DNA of 64,000 nucleotides. It comes from Blastomussa wellsi. Taxonomy: Eukaryota; Cnidaria; Anthozoa; Scleractinia; Plerogyridae. The stretch lies in contig OX393564.1 in NCBI GenBank assembly GCA_947652115.1, forward strand, positions 23,690,576 through 23,754,575, read 5' to 3'. The position numbers and the translations under genes are program-made. Shown here one piece after another: positions 37,701-48,629 of the stretch. Position 1 is the first letter of the stretch, and every line of letters starts with the position of its first letter. Below the pieces are notes generated by a model, which saw nothing but the letters and a program-made list of their open reading frames with translations, was not told the DNA's origin and searched no databases.

Positions 37701-37978
37701 CGAAAGGGAAACGTGCGCAAAAACGTGTAACTGCGCCACAGTCACTTCTTCCAAGTTGTATGCTCATTTTAAATTTAATATTAATTAACTATTTATTATC
37801 TTTTCTATTCTACTTGTAAGTTATTCTGTGTGGCAAGATAATAAAATAAATAAAATAAAATACTACTACTACTACTGCTACTACGACGACGACGACCTCG
37901 TGTATTTTAAAACAGCCATCTTTAAGTAAAGTATAGGGGAGGGTTAGCAATTAAGTAAACGTTTTTACTTTCATTGGC
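34719..37978. other. Gene-poor intergenic region
   Basis: Upstream of alkaline phosphatase on one side and of the VWA5A-like fragment on the other, this 3.3 kb holds AT-rich unique sequence and a tRNA-like SINE head at 37546-37615. A short (TAC)n/(GAC)n run lies at 37861-37897. I looked specifically for upstream exons of the VWA5A-like gene (VIT and VWA domains) and found none. Confidence 0.5.
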
Positions 37979-39036
37979 ATGCAGGTCATAAAGACCCTTA
38001 AGCGAGCCCTTCAACCGATGATCTCAGGACTGGAGATAGCCTGGAACCTGGCCGAAGGCTGGAGCGTGCACCAGATCCCTTCTTCTCTCCCTACCGTCTT
38101 CAAGGGCGATAGACTGGTGGTATACGGCATCCTCAAACGTCCCTTGGGGACCAGCCAATCAGTGGAGAAAGACATTGTCGAACACAGGGTCAGTCTGCAA
38201 GGAAATGTGACTCAAGATGCCACGAACCACTCGGTAACGTTTTCCACTGGGCTCCCCAAGTGTTCTACTAACACAGACTTTGCTGAGATCTCCATTCGTC
38301 GCCTAGCGGTGAAGAACTGGTTTCAGGAGAAGCAAGATAGCCACAGTGAGATGTCCATGGTTGAGAAGGATTCTGGCATACGCTACATGGTGCGTGTCAG
38401 CAAGGCAATTAATGTGGTGTCCACCTTTACGGCATTTATTGCGGTCGATCGTGAAAGTCGTCAGTGAGTGAGAGGACCGTTACTGAGGGACGAAATTCCT
38501 GATCAGATCATCAGAGATCATGTATAGGCATACTGAATGCAGCTTGGGCGGGATTTCACGAGTCGAGGTCGAGGGAGGGGTTTCTTAGGAAACTTCGGTT
38601 GGGTAGTAAGAGTTCTTGGAATTCCAAATCCAAAGTGCTATCATCGGTAAAGGAAGCTCGGAAGAAGAACGATGGCTCCTTAAATTTAGAAGCCTCCAAG
38701 CAGGAACCAGATGAAGTTCTCATGGAAATAGTATCATTGCAGAATGCCTCCGGCTCGTGGGACTGGTGCAACCAGCTGCTTCATTTGTGGAAAACCGACA
38801 AAAAGGACGCCCTCCAAGCATGTCCCAAAGAGGTCCTTTCTGGCAGAGGTGAAGGGAAACGGTTATGGGCCTCCGCCCTTGCCCTGAGCTGGATAATGGC
38901 CAAGCTCGTGAACCAGCAAGATGAATGGGAAATTATTGCTGACAAGGCAAAGCAATTAATGAAGAGGAATTTACCAGAAAAAGTCAAGTACGAGGAGCTG
39001 TTAAAAGCTGCGCACGAATTTCTTGATATTGAGTAG
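37979..39036 (+). pseudogene. VWA5A-like C-terminal gene fragment
   Basis: The exon from 37985, after an acceptor-like catgcag, reads VIKTLKRALQPMISGLEIAW and on through FKGDRLVVYGILKRP and INVVSTFTAFIAVDRESRQ to a TGA at 38465. A second block, 38589-39036, contains DEVLMEIVSLQNASGSWDWC and ends HEFLDIE. This matches the C-terminal half of von Willebrand factor A domain-containing protein 5A and its relatives. The VIT and VWA domains (about 500-600 residues) are absent upstream. A GTGAGT donor at 38464 and an acceptor at 38588 would join the blocks in phase. However, the sequence after the TGA still reads VRGPLLRDEIPDQ, which is the expected family sequence. I infer a duplicated, truncated, decaying copy; it might still be transcribed. 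Confidence 0.7.
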
Positions 39037-39544
39037 TTTGATAATGTATACTGAGTATCATGGTTATATACGTTAAGTGTTATCTTTCGCTTTTAAAAGC
39101 AAGAGTAATACCTATATATAACGTCCTCTATGACGCACTCCTGCTGGTATCATGGTAGCTGTATTCCCTGCACAACTATTCGGACATCCGAAAATCGAAC
39201 TTAATCGACTTCATTTGAACACAACGGCACGATTGAGTTCGATTGCTGACACCAATCGAACAAAATCGAACGTTCTATTTCCGAACTCGTGATTACTGTG
39301 TTTGCTGAACCATGAACGCTCAGATCTCTTTGTCCACACGGCTTTTTCCACGGCGCTACAAAGACGTTACCGAAAGAAGCCGAAAGAAGAAGCCGCGCAT
39401 GAAAAGCCTCTGCCACCCAGGGTAACTAATAAATAGTACTTTTCAAGCTGGTAAACTAAATAACTGTGGATAAAACATCTGTCTTGGTTAGGAGCGACTA
39501 GGAGCATCCAACTCTGACTCGGCCCCAGTCGTCTCTTATAAGAA

Positions 39545-39917
39545 ATTAGGGACCTTACGAAACCACGACGGCGACGTCAACGATGACGTCGGCAAACAAA
39601 AGATTTAATGAGCAGAACAATAGTCCTGCACGTGCGTTATCCATCTTTGTACATTTCTTTGTCGTCCTCTGGAAAACGACGACGTGAAATGACTGAATTC
39701 TGCGTGGTGCGAAGAACGTGAACCACAACGGCGAGGTTTTCAGGTTTCTAGTTTGAATTAAATAAGCGCATAAAAATCCAAGTAAAAATAAGCGCTGATA
39801 CTGATAATCACACTAACCAACTTCTGATAGTTGCGAGATACGTCCGTAAAATTTGAATGCATTTATTGGTGGACGTTGTCGTCGGAGTTACCGTCGTGCT
39901 TTCGCAAGGTCCCTAAT
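39545..39917. mobile_element. 373-bp MITE, nested in a second inverted repeat
   Basis: The termini attagggaccttacgaaac and the complement of cgaaaggtccctaat-type sequence (ttcgcaaggtccctaat) are inverted copies, followed inward by acgacgg blocks. Outside it, cagtcgtctcttata (39526-39540) and tataagagacgactgg (39975-39990) form an outer pair. The MITE therefore seems to have inserted into an older palindrome. Confidence 0.6.
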
Positions 39918-42463
39918 AGCAAGACGAGTCTACCAGCTTCCCATCATTCCCCGCGCCTGCAAGTTTTTCGCATATATAAGAGACGACTGGCGACGAGTCA
40001 GCATCCAACTCCTATACAAAGCCTCAGTATTAAATGTCACGGAATTTTTACAGACCGGTCTATTTTTAGACTATGTCTTCCAGCGAATAAAGGGTAGTTC
40101 TAGAATATTCCTTAATTAAAGAATGAAATAAATAATACAATCAAATGTAAGACGGCTTCTTGTTTTTCATTTCCGATACGTAAATATATAGATGAGCAAG
40201 CAGCCTCCTCCTCAGGCGCTTCGATTTTGGTCCCGAACAAAGGCGAGCACGAAGCACGAGCGACTGGTGACGACCGCAAAGCGCGAGGTACGACGGGAAA
40301 GAGAAAAAAAGACTTCTTCTTTGCGTGCCCATCTTCCTCGAAAAAAGAGAGGGGTCTGGGAACGAGGCAGGATGAGCAAGGGTCATGTGTTGGTCTGCGG
40401 ATTAACAATATGTATAACCAGAATGCACAGCGGAAGTGACGAACGGACAAAAGGAATGAGATTAGCTTCCATACGTTGTCCGAGTCAGAAACCGCCAGCA
40501 GATCTATTATATTCAGGATCTGAACGATATGCGTGACGTTAGTTTCTTGGGTATGCAATCCATACGTATGTTGATTTTGCTGATAAATAGTTGACATTTC
40601 TGTTAAGTATATGCATGGGCTGAAATTGATTACTTAAACAAAACGTGCAGATCGACATGTACTCTTCGAACGTTACGAGTTGATCACAGAACATCTAATA
40701 CTAGTAGTAATCAAAGATCAGAGAGTGCGTTCGACGATTTCGATTCACTTGGCTGCATTTTGATTTGGTTTCCCGAAATTCAAGCTTTCTTTAATACTGA
40801 AATCAACATTTTAAATATCAGTATGAAACTCTTAACATAACTGTAGTTGATGAACATGATTTTTTCCGATTTATTCATACAAATACAATGTTTGGAGTTT
40901 TTTGCATTGCGTGACACCGCTATTCACGAATAACAAAGCTGCATGCAGTCAGTGTTTCGAAAACCACAGACTGTGTATGAATATCATTTCTTTGTCGCCC
41001 AACAAATGCACATGCAAGCTAAAATGCAAACATAAAATTAATTGACGATTACAAAGACTGTCACCGCACTGATCGAAATCTGCTGTTATATATTCGCACC
41101 AGGAGTTGTACAATCTTCGAAAGGCTGATTTGAACAGTAGAGCGTCACAACCCTGTACGCGGGCAGACGTTGAATCTCCAATGAAAAGAAACACAGTCCA
41201 GAATTCGACAACAATTCGCAAAAGCACAATCAAGAACTCGACAATCCACCAAGACGCGAAGCAAGAACGTGAAACTCGACTCCGCTAGAAACGAAGCACA
41301 TGGTCGACGGAAATGACGTCATTTGCCCCTGAAAAAAAATGTTCGGGGGGGCCAAAACGGACTGTACCTACACCACCAAAATCTCGATTCAAACTGGTTT
41401 ATAATGCCTTCTCCTTTCGTCGAACGCAACAACATTTTTTATGAAATTGTATAGATGTTTCCCATCTAGCTAAAGGCAAACTGAGATACGTATATTGAAG
41501 TTCCGTACATGTTTTCAAAAATCATTAAAATACAGAGCATGCAAGAAGACATTCAAGAAATCCAGTGAAGGTAAGCAGTAATTTCACTAGCACTACAAAT
41601 TAAAAACTCGAATTTAAAACCGGTCTTCTCAAAAGATTGAAAGAAAAAACTTTGAAAGACTCATGATTTACTCGAAATTTAAAGAAGATGGCAAAATATT
41701 AGCAAATACTACTGGCTCACCATTATATAAAGCGACGATGTCTAGTTTGTGATCACCGAAAGAGAAATGCATGCGAGATCAATTTCAAATGCTCGTTTTT
41801 CGACTACTATTTGAGCATGAATTGCGACATGAATATCATTGTTTTACTTCGTGGATGATGCAAATTTTCACAATAGGTTTGGCTACAATCTGTGCAGTCA
41901 AAACGTTTTCGATCGAGATACAGCACATCGAGGCATTTAGACTTGTTAGCGATTGTTTTCCACTGATGATATTGTAAAGAGAAATTATCAAAACTGTTCG
42001 AAAGAGCTTCCTCAAAAATCAGAATAAATTTCCAAAAGTAAAGACTTTGTCTAGCGTTGACTCCACAATATAACTCAGTAAACTTTACAATTTTACACAC
42101 TTTGTCGACAGTTGGTGCATACATTGTGCATGAAATTAACTCACTGAAGTCAAACCGGTCTTAAAGCTTTTTTGCTGAACGATTCCTTAAACTTTAAGCT
42201 ACGAAGATGAGACTTGGTGGTGTGCTAAAAGCTTCCGAAGAGAAATTGACGAAGGGTCTATTCTGCACCAAAAAGGCTGGGTTTTTTTTATGCAAGAACG
42301 TTTTGCGGCCCAAAATATCGATCTGCCTTCAGAAAACCTGGCTACTGAACCTAGTCGTTTTTTCCAAAGTACAGAACCATGGGAACTATGTGGTGAAGTG
42401 CACTTGGAAAGCGGATAACGTCGAAAGTTCTATACTACAGAGTGTATTCCGTCAGGACTTACC

Positions 42464-42536
42464 TAAGGGTGCGTTCCTTTGGGGTGATCCGGATCACTGA
42501 TCCTGATCCAGATCACCCCAAAGGAACTCACCCTAA
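42464..42536. repeat. 73-bp near-perfect palindrome
   Basis: The arms gcgttcctttggggtgatc and gatcaccccaaaggaactc pair across a centre of tgatcctgatc-type repeats. It would form a stable cruciform or hairpin. It lies about 140 bases upstream of the candidate ferritin-like first exon. Confidence 0.65.
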
Positions 42537-42678
42537 GTCGTATGCAAAGCGCTTCTTAGTTTTTCTTTGTTTCGATGTTGTTGGTTGTTTTTTTGATTTT
42601 GATTTTTTTTTTTTCACAAAAAGAGAGAACTAGTAGTTTGGGAATTATTAAGGGGCATCCAGGATACGGTAGTCGATA

Positions 42679-45600
42679 ATGAATATAAACCAATGCTTAA
42701 ATAAAGACAATAAAGAAGTCAACAGTATTCATTACTTTGCCAACACAGACGGTATGCAAAACCTTGGGTTGGAAGGACATGCTTATGTCAAGACTTTTGG
42801 AGCTGGAGGGAAGATTTCTGAAAGGTAATTATATTTATGAAAGTTTGGGTATATTTATGTCAACATGGTTGTTGTTTTGTCTTATGAGAGTTAAAACATA
42901 TAGCTATTAGCATTCAGAGAACACAACTCAGTGACACAAAGAACAATTTTTAAATAGGCTGTTTCGTTTAGTGCGTTATTTAAAATAAATTAGAAGTAGT
43001 AACTCGTTAGGATGTGCGAGTGACAGTTTATCTCGCACAGTTCCCTTGTTCTCTCTCATTTTATACATTTACCGTATTTAATTTCCTAGGCTCGATTTCG
43101 CCACTTTCTCGAGTGCGGAGGAGTGTGCGCTCATCGCGAAGAGCGGCTGGTAACAACCTCGTTCCCAGGGTCTCTCACCGCTGCAGGGGACGGGAAGGAA
43201 AGGATCCTGGGAACGAGGTTGCGACTAGTAATTGCGCGAGAAATGGCGGCTACGCATTTCCTCAAATGATACTAGCCGCCTCTCGATTAATTACACCCTT
43301 TATAAAATAATCACCCTTGAACAATCACCCCCCCCCCCAAGCGATTGTCGCCCACACTAGGACCTCCCATGAATACTCAAACACCAATTTTTCAACCGTC
43401 CCCTCCCCCCTTCACAACAGCCTCCACCCCTTCCAACTCGTTCCTGTCAGTGTTAGCTGAAATGTACAAATGGAGTAGGTATGACATTTGTTTATTTGTT
43501 TTCTGACATTTATTTTCAAGCGAGCGATACTTGAAATAACCGCTCCTTTAATTTAAAATATGGTATGTGTGGCTCTGAGTAGTTGTGGCCTGTTTGCGAA
43601 TTCTGTGGTTATTAGTACATACATTAGAGTGATACAAAGAAAATTGATTAATCCAGTGTCTTATGATTTGTTTTCTTCCCACTTGAAATTTATGTTTCGC
43701 ATGGCTTCCAACTACAAGGACTCCAACACGATAAGGTCAATAACTATGAAATGGTTTTGTGTTTTTAAACCGATTATAGCCCCGACGAAGATGGCAAGTC
43801 CTTATGTCGTCAAAACTACAGCACTGAATGCGAAGCGGCAGTCAACGAAAAAATCAACTTGGAGCTCCATGCAAGCATCGTGCTCCTTTCCATCAGTTGT
43901 CACAAACACGATGAAACTGCCGTCGATGACGTCGCTGTACCAGGTTTATACGAGTTCCTGTCGAACCAGTCAGATATGTGTGTTTTACACGCGCAAATGC
44001 TGATGCAGTACCAGAGAGACCGTGGAGGACACATCGTGCTGCAGGACATCAAGAAGCCAGACCGTGACAGATGGGGTACTGGGCTCGAAGCCTGTGAAGC
44101 TGCCTTAGCAGTGGCCCAACAAGTCAATGGTTCATTATTGGTCATGCGCAGAGTTGCTAGGAAAAATGGCGATCGTCACATGGTGGACTTCATCAACGAC
44201 AATCTCCTTCAAAAGCAAGTTGAGCCTATCAACGCGTTGTCTCGTTTCGTGACTAAATTAAAGATAGGTGCTGATGGGTATGGTGACTAGGCACCAGGCA
44301 GTGCATGCCACAATTTTTAAAAACGCGGATGACAAAAAACTTCTCAAACTCATTAAGAATTCATCACGTTAAAACAAAGGAAATCAGAACCGTAACCGTG
44401 GTTTGGAAATGTGATCTTAATTAGCATAGATTTTTACGATTTTATTTCTTCATTTTCTCCTTAACTTTAGTTTCGATTGAGAAGATATATCAAACACTCG
44501 AGACAGTGTTTCATCACATTTCCAAACACCTCGAAGTTCGTCAAAAATACTCCGCCGCGCGTCGTATTTTCAACTCTCTTCTCGGTGTTTGGAAATGTGA
44601 TGAAACACTGTCTCTCGTGTTTGATATATTACTTAAAACACACCACGAAAAAAGAAACAATTATATCTCGTATTTGTTCATGATTTTCGGGTATAATTTG
44701 TATGGGTATACGACACAAGTTACACGCGAGTTTTGTCAAAATTCTTATAATTTCCCGAGCCTTTAGTCGAGGGAAATTATTAGAATTTTGACAAAACGCA
44801 AGTGAAATTATTTCCTAATTTCACGAGTATACGATTTGATTACCTTTTAATATCATGGGTGACAAATTACGCCCAGAATCGTGGGTTTTTGACTTGTTTA
44901 TTGTATCGAGAAAAAATCGCGCCAAACGTTGCCATGGCAATTTTATAATTTCACATGTGAAATTACAAATTAACGCTGAAATTTCGCGCCATGATACACC
45001 CCGAGTCTCTTTATTCCTTAATAAGTTTCGCTGATGTCCTTTTAGAACTGAGTAAGTCCAGCTACCACTGAGATGCTGTTTTTACGTCCCCACTCCCACC
45101 CCTTGCAATTTGCAAGGTTGTCCAACAGTTCGCCGGGGCCTACCTATACTTTTGTTTAATGCTGATTAATAAATTACGATATTTGTCTGGAAGCAAGTTC
45201 ATTTATTTCACGAAGAGACATTTTGAACGGTATAAAGTTCATGTTTTGTTTCCAATTATTGCGTCCCTTTCTGTTAAGTTTAATTTATCAGCATTTGCAT
45301 GAAGTTTCTAAATAAATTCTATTGGTTTAAACATAATGATAGAACTATTGTACAATTATTTCACGAGACCGAATGGGGTTCTCAATACGCAGAAATGTTA
45401 ATAACGACTCAGTTTTAAGCCAAGAAAATGGTGTAATTTAAATGTCAGCAACTGTCATTTAAATGAATGGCATAGATTCCATTGAATAAGAGGTCAGATT
45501 TATGTATTTATATTCTCAAAGAGAGCTCTGATTTAACAATATTCATAACGATTATAAAATCAACCTGCCTATATAATGCAATATTCATTAGTGCCTTTGT

Positions 45601-48151
45601 TATCACTCAACCGTAGACATCACTTCAACAAAACTCGTAAAACTCTAGTCACGCCACACAAATTTTCATTCCTATCAAACTTCAGTTTTCCTCTTTGAAT
45701 GTTCCTCGTAAAATGCCAACAGCGCATCTTTTATTCGCTCGTCTTCGACAAATTCCAACGGCGAGTCGCCATCATTATTCTTCACGTAGATGTCCCCTCC
45801 GCACATCATCAAGTACTTTACGATATCCAAATATCCCTTAGCCATCGCATAGTGCATTGCTGTCCAGCCATCTTCGTCCCTTTTTCCCACCTCAGCTCCG
45901 AGTTCAACGAGAATCTTGCAGCATTTCATACTTCCCACAAAAGCTGCCGTGCTCAGAGCAGTGTGGCCGTACGCATTAAAGCAGTTCACGTCGACCTTTG
46001 CCTCACTCTGTACAATCATTTCAAGCTCCTTCGAAGTATCTTGGCCGGGGACCGTTTCTCGGATAATTAAATCTTCGGGGAAGCGGATATGAATTGCTTT
46101 TCTTGTCTCATTTTCATCCAGGTCTATTTCAACGTTTGACATGTCGCCCGCTTGATTGTCGACTGACTAAAAGTGTAGAGTGATTTCCATGCCTCTTGAG
46201 CGACAGAGCTCCGAAACGTAGCTGTACCACACATAAACACACTCTTAATAGTCTACTTGGTGGTTCAAAACTGCGTCGCGCCTCCAACAACTTTCATAAG
46301 AACGGCAGTTAGCAACCGACAGTGTCAGTCACTCACTCACTGTCGCAACGTTTATACTCAAAAATAATACGGACGATAGTTTGTTGGCGGATTTTTGTGG
46401 AACACTATAATTACTGAGCCAATCACTGTATTTGTTCAATCGTGAAACCGCTACGCCAAATTACCTACGAACTTCCTTTGTTTCGTGTGTTTGCACCGCC
46501 ACGTCCTATATTAAAATTGCATGATCAATCTTTTAATTGAACTGGAAATTTTCTCGCTCCCAGTGTTTGTTCAGTTCAAAACAAAGTAATCACAAGGATT
46601 TGTAGGACGTATTGTAAATTTCCGCCGATGAGACTTTTTGTTTGAAGAAGTACAAACGACGTAGTAATCCTATTTGTTGAGTTTGTGTTTTGTTTATTGT
46701 TGTTGTTATTACAATTCAAACTAATATAACACTGCATGGATTTACAAAAGAAGAGGGATCGATAAACACGCACAAAGTTCTCCCCGTCTACAATATTAAC
46801 GCTCTGGACCACTCTAAAACCAGTTAGTTTTGAGAAAGAATACAAAAATTTACAGTAAAAACGTCTGATTTGAATCGGCATTCAACTATTTAATCAGGAA
46901 TATGTAAGTCACCACTCCGCTACACGCACATTTTCGCATTTTTTTTGCGTGTGTACGTATGTTTAAAATAGCTTTTGACTCAGAAACGTCTCTGCTTTGC
47001 AAGGAGAAAACTCAATCACCATTAAATTAGTAACCCAGATTAAAGGTTTCTATGCCGAGCTGCAAGGTTGGCCTGAGTATTATGAGCAAAACATTTCGAA
47101 AATCACCGAGGCATTCACCGAAAAGTAAAGATAAGGTTACTGGCCTAGTGGCCCAGTCGGGCCGGAGCTTATCCTTAATTCCTGGACCTAGTCCATCGCA
47201 GGGTTAGCCATTCTCGTTCCCATAGCCCTTTTCGTTTCTCTTAACCGGCGAGGCCTTGGCACGAGAAACGAAGGGCTCTGGAGACATAGGATTTCCAGTC
47301 CAAAAAAAAGAAGATTTTTTTGGAAAATCGTATGTCCCCAGAGCCCTTCGTTTTTCGTGCCAAGGCCTGCCGGCTAAGAGAAACGAAAAGGGCTATGGGA
47401 CGAGAATGAGGGTTAGCCCGAGATGGAAACTTTATCCCCAGACCTGGGCAGGAGGGCTGAGAAAGGCCATATATAATTGCATTTAAATATATTTCAGGTC
47501 CAGATGAATGCATGGCAGTGATCATGTAATGAGGTCCTAGAAAGAGAAGGAAATGGCCATAGGTTCATTAAGAATATTTATACGAATTTTAATTTATAGT
47601 ATTCAGGCAACAACGAAGGAAAATAACATGATTATTTATCTACCTCATTGACGCCATTTGCATTCGTATAATTAGCACTATCCGAATTATGAAGGTATTA
47701 AAGGGCATGCCAAAAGAACCATTAATATGACTGTTTTATTTTATCTCCCTTGTTACTAATTTAAAACCGGATGGGTTACATTTGTTCCAAGCTGTTAAAT
47801 TGCTTAACCTAAACCTTACCTCCACTAACAGCCTGTTAATTCAAAGGATCTCTGTCAAGACGTAACACATCTCGAAGAGTTTAGCCTAAAGTTTTCAAGT
47901 TTGTCAATTACATTACCACTCAATCTTACTCATTCGAAGCCATCCTCGTTTCTTCTCATCAGTTTACTGACTGCTTCCTCTTTGGTGTTTTCTACAATTG
48001 GAAAACTATTATTTAGCCTCCTTGTTTATTTTTATGTTTAACTAGTAGTGCTGATGCTGATCGATTTCCGTCGGAAACGGTAAACACGGAAAAGGGGGAC
48101 AATAAGCTACCCCTCTCACCAGCCGAGAATAGTGCATCGCCTGCCGAGTAA
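42679..48151 (+). CDS. Divergent ferritin-like protein
   Basis: The core exon 43780-44277 encodes a ferritin four-helix bundle: CRQNYSTECEAAVNEKINLE, then GGHIVLQDIKKPDRDRWGTG, then NALSRFVTKLKIGADG. Ferritins store iron by oxidising Fe(II) at a ferroxidase centre. The residues equivalent to human FTH1 E27, H65 and Q141 are kept. Y34, E62 and E107 are replaced by Leu, Cys and Ala, so catalysis is probably lost. The 3' exon 48046-48151, ending NSASPAE-stop, joins in phase 2 and is followed by AATAAA at 48203. It replaces the usual helix-E end with a charged tail. The 5' exon is uncertain. 42679-42824 (MNINQCLNKDNKEV..., phase 2, 249 aa in total) is preferred. 43701-43735 (MASNYKDSNTI) would need an implausibly short 44-base intron. 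No signal peptide is obvious. The last intron contains an antisense ankyrin gene. Confidence 0.72.
43154..43221. repeat. Palindromic element, caacctcgttcccaggg family (second copy)
   Basis: The left end caacctcgttcccagggtct matches the complement of the right end ctgggaacgaggttg, with a short GC-rich centre. It is the same family as 32536-32630. It lies in the presumed first intron of the ferritin-like gene. Confidence 0.65.
44484..44630. mobile_element. MITE in ferritin-like intron
   Basis: The termini atatatcaaacac and gtgtttgatatat, with inner gacagtgtttcatcacattt and its complement, give arms of about 45 bases. A second inverted repeat, with arms around ttttgtcaaaattcttata, follows at 44716-44815. 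The two may be parts of one element. Confidence 0.6.
45675..46142 (-). CDS. Ankyrin-repeat protein, PPP1R27-like (155 aa, single exon)
   Basis: An uninterrupted minus-strand ORF starts MSNVEIDLDENETRKAIHI and ends HSKRKTEV. The N-terminal segment (about residues 15-32, AIHIRFPEDLIIRETV) resembles the RF-P-x-D region preceding the ankyrins in protein phosphatase 1 regulatory subunit 27 and related PP1-targeting subunits. It contains an RVxF-like HIRF. Ankyrin repeats follow at about 57-86 (YGHTALSTAAFVGSMKCC), 90-119 (DGWTAMHYAMAKGYLDIV) and a partial one at 123-140 (NDGDSPLEF). The expected role is binding PP1 catalytic subunit or another partner in the cytosol; that is inference from family. 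The gene has no intron and lies antisense inside the last intron of the ferritin-like gene. The ATG has an in-frame upstream stop nearby. NRARP-type ankyrin proteins are an alternative relative. Confidence 0.78.
   Translation of the reverse strand: MSNVEIDLDENETRKAIHIRFPEDLIIRETVPGQDTSKELEMIVQSEAKVDVNCFNAYGHTALSTAAFVGSMKCCKILVELGAEVGKRDEDGWTAMHYAMAKGYLDIVKYLMMCGGDIYVKNNDGDSPLEFVEDERIKDALLAFYEEHSKRKTEV
47125..47205 (-). repeat. SINE tail fragment, reversed
   Basis: It reads ggccggagcttatcctta and ctagtccatcgcagggtta, the complement of the SINE tail seen at 5795. It lies immediately next to the foldback element beginning at 47209. Confidence 0.5.
47209..47410. mobile_element. Foldback element, same family as 26339
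   Basis: The outer arms cattctcgttcccatagcc and ggctatgggacgagaatg enclose inner palindromes. These share gccttggcacgagaaacgaa, and ggaaaatcgtatgtccccag pairs with an internal gagacataggatttcc. The ctcgtccc/agagccc vocabulary matches the elements at 26339 and 54890. Confidence 0.65.
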
Positions 48152-48629
48152 CTACTGATTTGGAGTTGTCATAAACTTGCATGAATTCGTGGAACGGTCT
48201 TTAATAAAACGGTGTAACATTTCCATTTACTTCATGTGTGTATCATTGTAGGGTGGGTTACCAAAAAAATTTGAAAAAAATAATTTTGTGGTTACTTTGG
48301 TTTTTCTGTTCGTTGAGGTCTATAATTGTTATTAAAGACTCCTGCAATATCCAGCGACCAATCAGAAACGAGGTGCTACATTTTTAACCAATCAGGTACA
48401 TGACCAACCCATGCAATCACTGGTTCGATCAGCAGTATATTTCTTTCAGCACGGGCACCTGTCCATGTTAAGCTCGTTGGCCATCGCGTTGCCAAGTGCT
48501 GTATGCATAATTTATGCAGTTTTAATTCATCGCAGCGTGCGAATTACATACGTAACCACAAGAGTTTGTCAGCCAAAGTACATTTCAAAAAGTCAGATTG
48601 TTTGTCTAAAATGCTTCGAGATTGACAGC
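48152..48629. other. Short intergenic gap between ferritin-like gene and receptor
   Basis: It contains the ferritin-like 3' UTR with AATAAA at 48203-48208 and then the presumed promoter and 5' UTR of the Cys-loop receptor. The two genes are head to tail, under 0.5 kb apart. An upstream in-frame extension of the receptor ORF (from 48411) is possible but not needed, because the signal peptide begins at 48630. Confidence 0.5.

Larger units (their letters stand above)
39037..42678. other. Intergenic region with MITEs, no supported gene
   Basis: Contents are a MITE at 39545-39917, a repeat-like segment near 40190-40380 and a perfect-looking palindrome at 42464-42536. Everything else is AT-rich and anonymous. 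The overlapping ORFs near 40112-40597 on both strands have translations rich in Arg/Lys/Ser with no domain, and they coincide with repeat-like sequence. Confidence 0.5.

Noticed and set aside
40112..40597. 161-residue minus-strand ORF and overlapping plus-strand ORFs
   Set aside because: No domain, biased composition, and coincidence with repeat-like sequence; frames are open on both strands.
43701..43735. MASNYKDSNTI as the ferritin-like first exon
   Set aside because: The phase fits, but it needs a 44-base intron, shorter than plausible here; kept only as an alternative.
48411..48629. N-terminal extension of the Cys-loop receptor
   Set aside because: The frame is open, but the natural signal peptide starts at 48630; an extension would bury it.
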